A stretch of DNA of 64,000 nucleotides, taken from Arthrobacter sp. NicSoilB4. GTDB lineage: Bacteria; Actinomycetota; Actinomycetes; Actinomycetales; Micrococcaceae. Under the pieces are notes generated by a model. That model saw nothing but the letters and a program-made list of their open reading frames with translations, was not told the DNA's origin and did not search any database. A program made the translations under genes and the position numbers. The stretch lies in assembly GCF_019977335.1 (NCBI RefSeq), contig NZ_AP024653.1:1-64000 (forward strand). Reading direction: 5' to 3'. Shown piece after piece: positions 20,438 to 30,172 of this stretch. Position 1 is the stretch's first letter; the number at the start of each line of letters is the position of its first letter.

Positions 20438-20608
20438 GTGTACGCCTGGATCTTTCGGCATTTGCCGGGCCCCCTGTGGCTTCGCATTGCCACCGCGCTG
20501 GTGCTGGCCGCAGGCGTGCTGGTATTGATGGTTCAGTTCCTTTTTCCCTGGATGGCACAATTCACCCAGTTCACTGATTCAACGATTGGTTCAGCAAGGC
20601 ATCCATGA
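20438..20608 (+). CDS. Small membrane protein coupled to trpG
   Basis: This 56-residue gene begins at GTG 20438, three bases after the sortase stop, and its TGA overlaps the trpG ATG as ATGA. The product has one strong membrane helix (LRIATALVLAAGVLVLMVQF) followed by LFPWMAQFTQF and a short polar tail. I do not recognise a named family. The exact fit between two genes and the 4-nt overlap support translation. It could be a small envelope factor or serve translational coupling. Confidence 0.7.
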   Translation: MYAWIFRHLPGPLWLRIATALVLAAGVLVLMVQFLFPWMAQFTQFTDSTIGSARHP

Positions 20609-21246
20609 GCACAACCAAGATCCTCGTCGTCGACAACTACGACAGCTTTGTCTACACCCTGGTGGGGTACCTGCAGGAACTCGGCGCGGAGACCACTGTG
20701 GTCCGCAACGACGACGTCACCCTGGCCGAGGCGATCGAGCTCGCGGAAGCCCGCGACGGCGTCCTCATCTCCCCGGGTCCCGGGAACCCTGCCGGGGCGG
20801 GGGTCTGCATTGAACTTATTAAGTGGTGCGGCAGCCACAACAAGCCCATGCTGGGAGTCTGCCTGGGCCACCAGGCACTGGCTGAAGCGTACGGGGGAAC
20901 TGTCACGCACGCGCCCGAGCTGATGCACGGCAAGACATCCCTCGTGGAGCACCACGGCAACAGTGTGTTTACCGGGCTGCCGTCGCCCTTCACCGCGACC
21001 CGCTACCATTCCCTCGCCGCCGTCCGGGAAAGTATCCCGGACGTCCTGGAGATCACCGCGGAGACGGCCACCGGAGTGGTCATGGGGCTGCAGCACCGCA
21101 CGGCGCCCCTCTGCGGCGTCCAGTTCCACCCGGAGTCCGTGCTCACCGAAGGCGGCTACCAGATGCTCGGCAACTGGCTTGAGTCCCTCGGCATGGCCGG
21201 AGCTGCGCAGCGGGCCTCGGCCCTGAGCCCGCTAATCAAGCACTAG
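20605..21246 (+). CDS. trpG: Glutamine amidotransferase, anthranilate/aminodeoxychorismate synthase component II
   Basis: The 213-residue class I glutamine amidotransferase supplies ammonia to a chorismate-using partner for tryptophan or folate synthesis. The N-terminus ILVVDNYDSFVYTLVGYL, the oxyanion motif ISPGPGNPAGAG, the nucleophile Cys86 in GVCLGHQ, and the His/Glu pair in GVQFHPESV complete the triad. No component I gene is in the window. The orthologous mycobacterial gene (Rv0013) is usually called trpG, although pabA activity is equally possible. Its stop codon overlaps that of the convergent pknB. Confidence 0.92.
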   Translation: MSTTKILVVDNYDSFVYTLVGYLQELGAETTVVRNDDVTLAEAIELAEARDGVLISPGPGNPAGAGVCIELIKWCGSHNKPMLGVCLGHQALAEAYGGTVTHAPELMHGKTSLVEHHGNSVFTGLPSPFTATRYHSLAAVRESIPDVLEITAETATGVVMGLQHRTAPLCGVQFHPESVLTEGGYQMLGNWLESLGMAGAAQRASALSPLIKH

Positions 21247-23222
21247 CGGGAGAACCCGCCCAGGAGCGATCCGCCTTCCTTGGCGCCCTTGCTGGGCGTC
21301 GGGGTCGGCGTCGGGGTTGGACTTGGCGAAGGCGGGGGCGCGGGGGCTTTCGCCACGGTGACGCCGACGGTCTTGCCCTGTTCGACCAAGGCATCGGCGG
21401 CGTCAGCTTGTCCGGTGACCTTGCCAGGTTCCACCTGGGAGTTTTCGACTTCAGTGGCGTTCATGCCGAGGCCCAGGGCCTTCAGTGCGGCCTCAGCCTC
21501 GGCGATGGGGAGGCTGACGAGCTGGGGGACCGCCACCTTGCCGGTGGACACGATGATTTCCACTGCGCTGCCGGCCGCAACATTCTGCCCCGGCGCCGGG
21601 TTGGTTGTGATCACGATGCCGGCCGGGACCGTGGCGCTGTTGGCCATCGTGGTGCCGGGTGCTCCGGCAAGGCCTTTCTGGCGCAACACATCGCGGGCAG
21701 CAGCTTCGGTCCGCCCGGGCAGGTCCGCGGGGATGGTGATGACGCTGGGGCCTTCGGAAATGTTGAGGGTGATTTCCGAATTCGGGTCCAGTGAGCTCCC
21801 TGTCGCCGGCACAGTGCCGACGGCGATGCCCTTGGCGATAGTCTCGTGCTGCATCCGGCTGAGCTGGGGTTTGAGCCCGGCGTTGTAGAGCTTCTGGAGG
21901 GCTTCACTCTCGGTCAGCGATGTCACCGATGGCACCAAGACCTTTGCCACGGGCGGCGGAGCCTGGTTCATCATGTTGTACAGCCACAAACCGCCGCCGG
22001 CCAGAACCAGGACCGTGACGATCACCAGTGCCGCGATCCACGTCCGACGTCGGGACTTCTGGCGCGGCGTGTGTTCGCGCTCGGGCGGCAGGACCAGCGG
22101 CAGGCTGCCTGTATCAGCCGCATCATAGGCAACACCCTGGGCCTCCAAGGCGTCGTCATCAGCCAAAGAATCCTGCGGCGGCCGGAGCCTGCCGGTGGGC
22201 GTCTCGTCCAGGAACTTGGCGCCGGTGACCGAGAAAGCGGCTGTGGGTGTGCTGTCCGCCGTCGGAACGGTGTTGTGGGGGTCGGTGGCGGCTTCGCTCG
22301 CGGCCGGCGGTACGACGCCGACTCCGCTCCGCGCCGCCCGGAGGGCGCGGCGGAAGGCCGCGGCGTCCTGGAAGCGGTCCGCGCGGTTCTTCTGCAGGGC
22401 CTTCATCAGCACGCTGTCCAGCGCCTCGGAGACGTCCGGATTCAAGCTGCTGGCCAGTTCGGGGATTTCGCGCACGTGCTGGTAGGCAACGGAAACGGGG
22501 CTGTCGCCGATGAACGGCGGCCGGCCGGCCAGCATCTCGTACAGCAGGCATCCGGCGGAGTACAGGTCGCTCCGGGCGTCCACAGTCTCGCCGCGCGCCT
22601 GTTCCGGTGAGAGATACTGGGCGGTCCCCACTACGGCCTGGGTCTGCGTCATGGTCGCGGCGGAGTCGGCCATGGCGCGGGCAATCCCGAAGTCCATCAC
22701 CTTCACGCTGTTGGAATCCGGGCAGAACATCACATTGGCGGGTTTGATGTCGCGGTGGACGATCCCGGCCTTGTGGCTGTAATCCAGGGCGGAAAGCACT
22801 CCCAGGGTGAAGTCGATGGCCTGGTCAATGCTGACGTCCTTGGCCCTGATCAGGTCCCGGATGGTCTTCCCGGCAACGAACTCCATAACGATGTACGGCA
22901 CCCGGACCGTGTCCTCGTGGTCACCGGGGACGGCATGGTCCCCGGTGTCATAGATGGCAACGATCGAGGGATGGTTGAGGGCGGCCACCGCCTGTGCCTC
23001 GCGCTTGAACCTGGCCTGGAACTGGGGGTCCCTGGCCAGGTCCGGACGCAGCAGCTTGACAGCCACGGTGCGTCCGAGGCGGGTGTCGATGCCCCGGAAG
23101 ACGTCGGCCATGCCGCCGCGGCCGATCAGCTCACCCAGCTCATAACGCCCACTGAGGACGCGCTGCGTGTTTACGGGGCCGCGGTCCTCCCGGTGTGATG
23201 GGGTGCGGGGTGAATTGGGCAT
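21243..23222 (-). CDS. pknB: Ser/Thr protein kinase PknB with PASTA domains
   Basis: This 659-residue receptor kinase controls cell wall synthesis and division. The kinase domain spans about residues 27-290, with GRGGMADVF, Lys56, HRD 156-158 and DFG 177-179. A juxtamembrane linker leads to a membrane helix at 394-416. Three extracellular PASTA repeats follow (about 427-495, 496-565, 566-632), one fewer than in M. tuberculosis PknB. The tail is a Pro/Ser/Thr stretch and basic end (GGSLLGGFSR). The ATG lies 6 bp after the pknA stop. PASTA repeats sense muropeptides or lipid II in homologues. Confidence 0.95.
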   Translation of the reverse strand: MPNSPRTPSHREDRGPVNTQRVLSGRYELGELIGRGGMADVFRGIDTRLGRTVAVKLLRPDLARDPQFQARFKREAQAVAALNHPSIVAIYDTGDHAVPGDHEDTVRVPYIVMEFVAGKTIRDLIRAKDVSIDQAIDFTLGVLSALDYSHKAGIVHRDIKPANVMFCPDSNSVKVMDFGIARAMADSAATMTQTQAVVGTAQYLSPEQARGETVDARSDLYSAGCLLYEMLAGRPPFIGDSPVSVAYQHVREIPELASSLNPDVSEALDSVLMKALQKNRADRFQDAAAFRRALRAARSGVGVVPPAASEAATDPHNTVPTADSTPTAAFSVTGAKFLDETPTGRLRPPQDSLADDDALEAQGVAYDAADTGSLPLVLPPEREHTPRQKSRRRTWIAALVIVTVLVLAGGGLWLYNMMNQAPPPVAKVLVPSVTSLTESEALQKLYNAGLKPQLSRMQHETIAKGIAVGTVPATGSSLDPNSEITLNISEGPSVITIPADLPGRTEAAARDVLRQKGLAGAPGTTMANSATVPAGIVITTNPAPGQNVAAGSAVEIIVSTGKVAVPQLVSLPIAEAEAALKALGLGMNATEVENSQVEPGKVTGQADAADALVEQGKTVGVTVAKAPAPPPSPSPTPTPTPTPSKGAKEGGSLLGGFSR

Positions 23223-23228
23223 GGCGGC

Positions 23229-25037
23229 CTACGTTCCCGTTGGGCTCGGGGTTGAGCTTGAAGCGCCTGCGGCGGCCTTGGCCAGGTGGTAAGTCACGAG
23301 GGAGCCGGCAGGCACCTTGCTGCCGGACGCGGGATCGGAGCTGACGAACGTGCCCGGCTGCTCCTTTTTGTTCGTGGGGTCGACGGCGTCGCCCTTGGCC
23401 CAGCGGAGACCGGCACCCTCGATGGCCTGCTGGACGGCAGCTTCGCTTGCGCCGGACTGCAGTGGCGGGACTGTCACGGACTGCGGGCCCTTGGAGTACG
23501 ACACGGTAATGGTCGTGCCCGGCTGGACCCGCCCGGCCGGGTCGATGTTAATAACTGTTCCGGGGGCGGAATCGTCGAAGACTTCCGCTCCGGTGACGCC
23601 CAACCCAAGGCCGATCAGTTCGCTGCGGACCTCGTTGTAGGGCCGGCCCAAGTAACTTTCCGGAACCAGATTGATGGCCGCAGGGGTGGACTTGGTCGGG
23701 GTCGCGGAGCTGCTCGTGGGGCTGGCGCTCGTGGACGTGGGTGACGCCTGGGTGGTGGTCGGCGCGCTGGTGGTGGCACTGCTCGCCGGTGTCTCCGGGA
23801 ACAGGATCCCGGCTTGGGTCAGCACCACGCCCACCAGTGAGAACAGCACCAGCAGGATCAGGGCGATCAGGGGCCAGGTCCAGGGGCTGCGGCCGCGGCG
23901 TTCGGGCTCGTCGACGGGCTCGTCGTAGTCGTCGTCCTCGTCCTGGACCCAAGTGCGTTCCGCGGCGAGGGCGTCGGCGCGCGAGAGCGTGTTGCGGGCT
24001 CCGTAGGCACTGGCGGCCGCGGCTCCGGCAGCGAGCCCTGCCGCTGCGCCGGCGCCGGCGGCCCCCACCACTGGCAGAGCCGACGTGGCCGACGTCGTGC
24101 GGTCTGCAGTGCTGATAACTCCAGTCGCGGCCGTGGGCAGGTCCACGGGCGCGGTGATAGGGCCGGTTGCCTGCTCGAAGAGGAGCATGCCCGGAACGGC
24201 GGCGTGCGCTGCGGGGATGTCACCGTTGCGGATCGCCTCGGCGGCCTCGGAGAGTTTGAGCGCGTCAGCCGGGCGGTTCTTGGGATCCTTGGCCAGCATG
24301 GACATCAGCAGGGCCCGGACCGGCTTCGGCAGGGTTTCCGGCAGCGGCGGCGGGGCATCGTTGACCTGGGCCAGCGCGATGGCGATCTGGGATTCACCGG
24401 AGAACGGGCGGTGGCCGGTGAGGCATTCGTACCCGATCACGCCGAGGGCGTAGATGTCCGAGGCGCCGGTAGCCAGCTGGCCGGTGGCCTGCTCCGGTGC
24501 CAGGTACTGGGCGGTGCCCATGACCTGCCCGGTCTGGGTGAGCGGGACCTGGTCAGCGAGGCGGGCGATGCCGAAGTCCGTGACCTTGACGCGGCCGTCC
24601 GGGGTGATCAGGAGGTTGCCCGGCTTGATGTCGCGGTGGACCAGGCCCTGGGCGTGGGCCACCGAAAGGGCGCGCGCCGTCTGGGCGATCATGGAGAGGG
24701 TGCGGTCCGGGGAGAGCACCTGCTCATGTTCGATGATGCTGCTTAGCGGCTGGCCCGGGACAAGCTCCATAACGAGGTAGGCGGAGCCTTCTTCCTCGCC
24801 GTAGTCAAAGACGTTGGCAATGCCCACGTGGTTGAGGAGCGCGGTGTGGCGTGCCTCGGCGCGGAACCGCTGGAGGAAGCCGGGATCGCCGGTGTACTCC
24901 TCCTTGAGCACCTTGATGGCGACGATGCGGCCAAGGATCAGGTCTTTGGCTTTCCAGACTTCTCCCATGCCGCCGATCGCAATACGCGTGGTCAGCTGGA
25001 ACCTGCCGCCGAGGGTGATTCCTGATGAAGGCCTCAC
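23229..25037 (-). CDS. pknA: Ser/Thr protein kinase PknA-type, with PASTA domains
   Basis: The 602-residue kinase occupies the pknA place in the operon. The kinase domain spans about residues 13-270 ([10 protein letters not shown], Lys42, HRD 134-136, DFG 154-156). An Ala-rich linker precedes a membrane helix at about 385-407. A Ser/Thr/Pro stalk is followed by two PASTA repeats (about 455-518 and 519-590). M. tuberculosis PknA lacks PASTA domains, so this kinase has its own sensor. The start overlaps the pbpA stop by 4 bp. Confidence 0.93.
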   Translation of the reverse strand: MRPSSGITLGGRFQLTTRIAIGGMGEVWKAKDLILGRIVAIKVLKEEYTGDPGFLQRFRAEARHTALLNHVGIANVFDYGEEEGSAYLVMELVPGQPLSSIIEHEQVLSPDRTLSMIAQTARALSVAHAQGLVHRDIKPGNLLITPDGRVKVTDFGIARLADQVPLTQTGQVMGTAQYLAPEQATGQLATGASDIYALGVIGYECLTGHRPFSGESQIAIALAQVNDAPPPLPETLPKPVRALLMSMLAKDPKNRPADALKLSEAAEAIRNGDIPAAHAAVPGMLLFEQATGPITAPVDLPTAATGVISTADRTTSATSALPVVGAAGAGAAAGLAAGAAAASAYGARNTLSRADALAAERTWVQDEDDDYDEPVDEPERRGRSPWTWPLIALILLVLFSLVGVVLTQAGILFPETPASSATTSAPTTTQASPTSTSASPTSSSATPTKSTPAAINLVPESYLGRPYNEVRSELIGLGLGVTGAEVFDDSAPGTVINIDPAGRVQPGTTITVSYSKGPQSVTVPPLQSGASEAAVQQAIEGAGLRWAKGDAVDPTNKKEQPGTFVSSDPASGSKVPAGSLVTYHLAKAAAGASSSTPSPTGT

Positions 25038-26491
25038 TTATTCAACACCGCCTCAAAAATCTTCTTCGCGTTCGGACTGGTTAGCTTTGCGCCGGTGGTG
25101 ATGTCTACGCCTTCAATGACGATTGTGACAGCCACCTGCGGGTCATTCGCCGGGGCGAACCCGGTAAACCATGAGTTGTTCAAGCCGTCTCCAAGTTCTG
25201 CGGTACCGGTCTTGCCGGCCACCTTCACGCCGCGGACTGCCGCCTTGCTGGCGATGCCGTCGTCGACGACGCTGACCATCCACTCGTTGATCTGCCGGGC
25301 AATGTCCGGCGTGGTGGAGGTCCGCAGGACCTGTGGCTTGGGCTCACTGATAGGCCGCAGGTCGGGGGAACGCACGGCCCTGATCAGGTTCGGCTGCATC
25401 TGCACGCCGTTGTTGGCGATCGCGGCGGTCATCTGGTTGATCTGCAGCGGGGTGGCCCGGACGTCCCGCTGGCCGATTGACGACTGGGCGAGGCTGGCGT
25501 CATCCAGTTCTTCGGTCGGGAAGAAACTCGCCGCGGAGTCCAGCTTTAGCTGGTCGCCGAATTTTTCCCCGAAGCCGAACTTCTCCGCCTCGTCCGCAAT
25601 GGCCTTCTGGTTCAGGTCCAGGGCGATGCTGGCGAAGGGGGTGTTGCAGGACTGTTGCAGGGCGAAGGCAAAAGTCGCCGTATCGCGGGTGTAGCAGTTG
25701 CCGCCGGCGTAGTTGGGCAACGTGTACTGGATGCCGGGGAAGGTCATTTCCGCCGGGTTGGGCAGAATGCTGTCCTTGTTGTATTTCCCGGATCTGAGCG
25801 CGGCGGATGTGTCGATGATCTTGAAAACCGACCCGGGTGCCAGCAAGGCCCCGGTAGGGCCGCTGACGTTCTGGTTCAGGTTGATCCCGGGGACCTTGTT
25901 GAGCTCGGCGAAGTTGGCGGCCTCAGCCACCGGATCATGCGTGGCGATCAGGTTGGGGTCGTAAGAAGGCTTGGACACCATGGCGATGATCGCGCCGGTC
26001 TTCGGGTTGGTCACCACGATCGATCCGCGCTGGCCGTCCGGGATGAGGTCGAAGGCGAGCTTCTGGATTTTGGGGTCGAGCGTGAGTTCCACGGAGGCAC
26101 CCTTGGGCTGGTTGCCCAGGAAGAGCTGGCCGACCCGGTCCAGGAACTGCTGGTCCGAGCTGCCCGCGAGCTCCTTGTTCATTGAGCTCTCCAGCCCGGT
26201 CACGCCGAAGCTCCTGGAGAAGTAGCCGGTGATGCCGGCGTACGGCTCGGGCTGCGTGTAGGTGCGCTGGAACTTGCAGCTCTCCGTGGCGGGTACGGAC
26301 TCCGCCACGGGGGCGCCGCCAACGATGATGGCACCGCGGTCGTTGCAGTAGTTCGCCAGGAGGGTGCGCTTGTTCCAGGCATTGGCCTCCAGGGCGTCTG
26401 CGCCGATGACCTGGACGTAGCTGAGGGCGCCGAAGATGAGCACGAACATGGCGATCGAGGCTATCCAGGCGTTGCGGATGGCTTGGTTCAC
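25034..26491 (-). CDS. pbpA: Class B penicillin-binding protein PbpA
   Basis: The 485-residue transpeptidase cross-links peptidoglycan with the adjacent SEDS protein RodA. It has an N-terminal membrane anchor (about residues 8-30). The transpeptidase domain carries SVFK (Ser221-Lys224), SCN (281-283) and KTG (427-429). The start is GTG 26491, overlapping the rodA stop as GTGA, so translation is probably coupled. The length and order match mycobacterial pbpA, a septal or sidewall enzyme. It is expected to be beta-lactam sensitive. Confidence 0.95.
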   Translation of the reverse strand: MNQAIRNAWIASIAMFVLIFGALSYVQVIGADALEANAWNKRTLLANYCNDRGAIIVGGAPVAESVPATESCKFQRTYTQPEPYAGITGYFSRSFGVTGLESSMNKELAGSSDQQFLDRVGQLFLGNQPKGASVELTLDPKIQKLAFDLIPDGQRGSIVVTNPKTGAIIAMVSKPSYDPNLIATHDPVAEAANFAELNKVPGINLNQNVSGPTGALLAPGSVFKIIDTSAALRSGKYNKDSILPNPAEMTFPGIQYTLPNYAGGNCYTRDTATFAFALQQSCNTPFASIALDLNQKAIADEAEKFGFGEKFGDQLKLDSAASFFPTEELDDASLAQSSIGQRDVRATPLQINQMTAAIANNGVQMQPNLIRAVRSPDLRPISEPKPQVLRTSTTPDIARQINEWMVSVVDDGIASKAAVRGVKVAGKTGTAELGDGLNNSWFTGFAPANDPQVAVTIVIEGVDITTGAKLTSPNAKKIFEAVLNK

Positions 26492-27939
26492 AGCTTCACC
26501 GCCTCGGTGGGAGCGTCCGGACTGTTCCGTCCGGTGCGGGGAACGGCGGCCGGCTTGGAAGGCATGGCAGGAGTGACTTTCTGTGCATCAGGTTCTTCGC
26601 CGGGAGCCAGCGGGGTGGTATCCACCGGGCCGCGCGCCGAGTGCGAGATCATCAGCAACAGGCCGACGATGATCCAGTTCGCCAGCAGCGATGAGCCGCC
26701 CGCGGCCAGGAACGGGGTGGTGAGGCCGGTGAGCGGAATAAGCCGGGTGACGCCGCCGATCACGACGAAGCACTGCAGCGCGACGGCGAAGGAGAGCCCG
26801 GTGGCCAGCAGCTTCCCGAACGCATCCCGGGTGCCGAGCGCTGCGCGGAAACCCCGGGTGAAGAAAAGCAGGTACATCAGCACGATCGCGAAGAGACCGA
26901 TCAGGCCCAGTTCCTCTCCGAAGGAGGCAATGATCATGTCGCTGTTGGCGAAGGGAACCAGATTGGGGCGTCCCTGGCCGAGGCCGGTGCCCACTAGTCC
27001 GCCGTTCGCCATGCCGAACAGCCCTTCGACAATCTGCAGGCTGCCGCCGAACTCCCGGCCGTAGACCTCGTCGGTGAACGCGTTGATCCAGCCGTCAATC
27101 CGGAGCGCGACGTGGGAGAAGACGCGGGAGGCGACGAATCCGCCGGCAGCGATGAGCCCGACGCCGATGATCACCCAGCTGATGCGGCTCGTGGCGACGT
27201 AGATCATCACGAGGAACAGGCCGAAGAACAGGATCGAGGAGCCCAGGTCGCGCTGGAAGATCAGCACGCCGATGCTTACCAGCCAGGCGGCGAGCATTGG
27301 GCCCATGTCCTTGAACCGCGGGAACTGGATGGGCCCGACCTTCCGGCCGGCCAGCAGGATGAGGTCCCGGTTGGAGGAAAGATACCCGGCGAAGAATATT
27401 GCGAGGGTGATCTTGGCGATTTCACCGGGCTGGAAGGTCATGGAGCCGAACTTGATCCAGACCCGCGCCCCCAGGATTTCACCGGCCGATACTCCGGGCA
27501 CCAGCGGCAGGATCAGCAGGACCGCACTGACGGCGAGGGAGATATAGGTGAAACGGCGGAGGACCCGGTGGTCTTTAAGGAACCAGATGACGGCAATCGA
27601 GACGGCCATCGCCACCAGGGTCCAGCGCAACTGGTTGTTGCCGGTGTCTTCCCCGACACGGTCCAGCCGGTGGATCATCGCCAGCCCGAGGCCGTTGAGG
27701 CCCACCACCAGCGGAAGTATTACCGGATCGGCATATTTTGCGCGGAAGCGCAGCACGATGTGGAATGCCAGGGCGGCTGCGGCGAGCAGGCTCGACTGGA
27801 ACCAGAAATCCGTATCGAAAGCCTTCTGCTTGTCCACGCCCACCAGGGCGTTGGCGCCGATGCCGACGGCGAGGGCCAGCACCAGCAGGACGAGTTCGAT
27901 ATTGCGCCGCGGCCTGGGCGTGGGATCGATGGGGGTCAC
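26488..27939 (-). CDS. rodA: SEDS glycosyltransferase RodA/FtsW
   Basis: The 483-residue polytopic protein polymerises lipid II into glycan strands. Ten or more membrane helices are evident. SEDS signatures include KFGSMTFQPGEIAKITLAIFFAGYL, LQRDLGSS-like FQRDLGSSILFFGLFLVMIY, and GLVGTGLGQGRPNLVPFANSDMIIASFGEELGLIG, which contains the conserved catalytic region. The C-terminal 45 residues are a soluble, Pro/Ala-rich tail. It overlaps pbpA downstream and pstP upstream by 4 bp each, so the three are tightly coupled. Confidence 0.95.
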   Translation of the reverse strand: MTPIDPTPRPRRNIELVLLVLALAVGIGANALVGVDKQKAFDTDFWFQSSLLAAAALAFHIVLRFRAKYADPVILPLVVGLNGLGLAMIHRLDRVGEDTGNNQLRWTLVAMAVSIAVIWFLKDHRVLRRFTYISLAVSAVLLILPLVPGVSAGEILGARVWIKFGSMTFQPGEIAKITLAIFFAGYLSSNRDLILLAGRKVGPIQFPRFKDMGPMLAAWLVSIGVLIFQRDLGSSILFFGLFLVMIYVATSRISWVIIGVGLIAAGGFVASRVFSHVALRIDGWINAFTDEVYGREFGGSLQIVEGLFGMANGGLVGTGLGQGRPNLVPFANSDMIIASFGEELGLIGLFAIVLMYLLFFTRGFRAALGTRDAFGKLLATGLSFAVALQCFVVIGGVTRLIPLTGLTTPFLAAGGSSLLANWIIVGLLLMISHSARGPVDTTPLAPGEEPDAQKVTPAMPSKPAAVPRTGRNSPDAPTEAVKL

Positions 27940-29690
27940 CGGCCCACCTCACAGACCGGGGCGGAGGGGGACGGTGTGGCAGTGCCGGCCGCGCCGGGGC
28001 TCGCCGTGGCACCCGGGCTCGCCGTCGCGGCGGGGGTGGGGGGCGTCGGCGAGGGAGTGATGCACTCGTCCGCCGGGGCCATGGTACCGGTGCGTTCGAG
28101 GTTCTTTACGATCCGCTGGGCGTCATACAGATCCCGGGCCGGGACGGTCTGGCGCACCCGCTGCTGCGAGAATTCGGGGAGATCTGACATCCGGATTTCG
28201 GTCTCCGCTTCGAGGGTGGAAAGCTGGATGGGCCCCAGGCGCTGGGAGACCCCGTTGAAGATGGCCACGTGCTGGTTATGCTCCCCGATGTAGTACCGCG
28301 TCTGCGTCCAGGCATAGCCCAGCCACAGACCCACCGTCAGAAGGGCCACGATGGCGGCGGCGATGGAGACTGTCACCCAGCGGCGGGGCCGGCCGACCGG
28401 CCTGTACTCATCGGCCTCGTCCTTCGCCTGCTCCGACTTGTGGGTGAGAACCGTGGCCGCCCGGCGGGCCATGGTGCGCCCCGCGATGGTGGGGATAGAC
28501 CCGGATTCCGCGGCAGCCGCCGCAGCACCCACGAGCTCGTGGGGGCGGCCGGAAAGTTCCTCGCGGAGCACTTCGGCGGAAAGATGTTCGCCCAGGTGCG
28601 GATCGGTCGAAGTCGCTGGTTCTGCCTTGCCGGTGGCGCCGCGGTCCGGATTTTCCTCCGCCGCGCCGCCTTCCGTTGGAGCGTCCGGTTCCTTGGGCGG
28701 GACCGGGCTTGCTGCGTCGCCGGCCAGCGCGGCCACGGGGGATCCGCCGGCTGTGCCGGCGTCGGAGGTCTTCTGCGGGGCTTCGACAGTCTTCGCGGCC
28801 CCAAAGGTGCTACCGGTCCGTCGCGGGGCGTCTCCGGACACCGTCGCGGTCACCGTGGAGGGCGATTGGGCGGGGATAATCTCGACGGCGGCGGTCCGGA
28901 TGTCGTCGGTCGTCTGTTCGGCGATTTCCAGCATCACGACCGTGACGTTGTCCGGGGCGCCGGCCTCGAGGGTGAGATCAACCAGGAGTTCAACGCATTC
29001 GCGGAGGTTTCTGGTTTCGCGGACTGTGCGCTCCACGACGTGGCCAGCTACGTAGTTCAGGCCGTCGGAACAGAGCAGCCAGCGCTCACCCGGTTCGACA
29101 TCGAGGGTATCCAGGTCCAGTTCCGGGCTCGCATCGACGTCGCCGAGAACGCGCATCAGGACGTTCTTGTGCGGATGAGTTTCCGCTTCCTCGGGCCGGA
29201 GCCGGCCTTCATCGATGAGGCGCTGGACGAACGTGTGGTCGACACTGACCTGTTCGAATTCGCCGTTCCGCAGCCGGTACGCCCGGGAATCGCCAATATG
29301 GGCGAAGTGCAGCTTGCCTTCGGCCAGGAGGAGGGCCGTGACGGTAGTGCCCATGCCTGCCAGCTTGGGATTGATGTGGACGAGCTCGGAGAGCAGGGAA
29401 TTGGCAGTCTGGATCTCGTCGGCCAGGACGGTGCCGGCATCGCCGTCGTAGTCATCCTTGTCGAGATGGATCATGTCCAGCACGGTGGCGGCGGAGGCGA
29501 CATCACCGCCGGCGTGTCCGCCCATGCCGTCGGCGACGACGGCGAGGTGTCGGCCAACGTAGGCGGAGTCGTCGTTTTTCGCACGCACACGGCCGACGTC
29601 GGAACGCGCGGCGTAACGCATGATGAGGGGCCGCGTGGGGGCAGTTGTTTTGCCTTCAGCCCTGTCTGCGGGAAGATCCGGGGCAGCCAT
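27936..29690 (-). CDS. pstP: PP2C-family Ser/Thr phosphatase PstP
   Basis: The 584-residue membrane phosphatase reverses PknA/PknB phosphorylation. The PP2C domain (about 25-257) includes VVADGMGGHAGGDVAS with metal ligand Asp54, the MGTTVTALL strand, CSDG (Asp209) and GAPDNVTVV (Asp247). A 180-residue low-complexity linker is longer than in M. tuberculosis PstP (514 aa total). A membrane helix lies at 438-461 and an extracytoplasmic tail of about 120 residues ends in Thr/Pro repeats. The stop overlaps rodA; the start lies 2 bp after the fhaB stop. Confidence 0.94.
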   Translation of the reverse strand: MAAPDLPADRAEGKTTAPTRPLIMRYAARSDVGRVRAKNDDSAYVGRHLAVVADGMGGHAGGDVASAATVLDMIHLDKDDYDGDAGTVLADEIQTANSLLSELVHINPKLAGMGTTVTALLLAEGKLHFAHIGDSRAYRLRNGEFEQVSVDHTFVQRLIDEGRLRPEEAETHPHKNVLMRVLGDVDASPELDLDTLDVEPGERWLLCSDGLNYVAGHVVERTVRETRNLRECVELLVDLTLEAGAPDNVTVVMLEIAEQTTDDIRTAAVEIIPAQSPSTVTATVSGDAPRRTGSTFGAAKTVEAPQKTSDAGTAGGSPVAALAGDAASPVPPKEPDAPTEGGAAEENPDRGATGKAEPATSTDPHLGEHLSAEVLREELSGRPHELVGAAAAAAESGSIPTIAGRTMARRAATVLTHKSEQAKDEADEYRPVGRPRRWVTVSIAAAIVALLTVGLWLGYAWTQTRYYIGEHNQHVAIFNGVSQRLGPIQLSTLEAETEIRMSDLPEFSQQRVRQTVPARDLYDAQRIVKNLERTGTMAPADECITPSPTPPTPAATASPGATASPGAAGTATPSPSAPVCEVGR

Positions 29691-29692
29691 GG

Positions 29693-30172
29693 CTACGGCC
29701 TCAATTCGATGACCGTCTTGCCGATTCTCACGGGGACACCGAGCTCCACGGGCAGTGCCCTGGTGAGCTGCTGATCGGCCAGGTAGGTGCCGTTGGTGGA
29801 GCCAAGATCCTCGATGAACCAGCGGCTGCCCTGCGGGAACAGGCGGGCGTGGCGACCCGAGGCGTAGTCATCCTCGAGCACGAGGGTGGCTTCCTGGGCG
29901 CGGCCGAGCAGGATGGGGCTGGCTGCCAGCGGGATCGTCGTGCCCTTGAGCGGACCTTCGGTCACGACAAGCTGGCGCGGCTGCTGCCTGACCGGGGCGG
30001 CCGGCTCGGCCAGGGCGGGGTTCTTGCGGACCTGCCGCGCCGTGGGGGCGCCTGCTGCTGCCTTGCGGCCGATCATGAGGTCGCGGCGCATGGCGGCAAC
30101 GATGCTGAAGATGAGGACCCACAGGAGCAGGAGAAAGCCGAAGCGCAGGGCCGTGATGGTCAGTTCGCTCAC
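29693..30172 (-). CDS. fhaB: FHA-domain membrane protein FhaB (FipA-like)
   Basis: The 159-residue protein has an N-terminal membrane helix (about residues 8-27). Its C-terminal FHA domain (about 75-159) reads phosphothreonine. FHA signature residues are seen in ILLGRAQEA, the SGRHARLF segment and LGSTNGTYL. In mycobacteria the equivalent FipA links PknA phosphorylation to FtsZ and FtsQ. A basic linker of about 45 residues separates helix and FHA. Its ATG overlaps the fhaA stop by 4 bp. Confidence 0.93.
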   Translation of the reverse strand: MSELTITALRFGFLLLLWVLIFSIVAAMRRDLMIGRKAAAGAPTARQVRKNPALAEPAAPVRQQPRQLVVTEGPLKGTTIPLAASPILLGRAQEATLVLEDDYASGRHARLFPQGSRWFIEDLGSTNGTYLADQQLTRALPVELGVPVRIGKTVIELRP

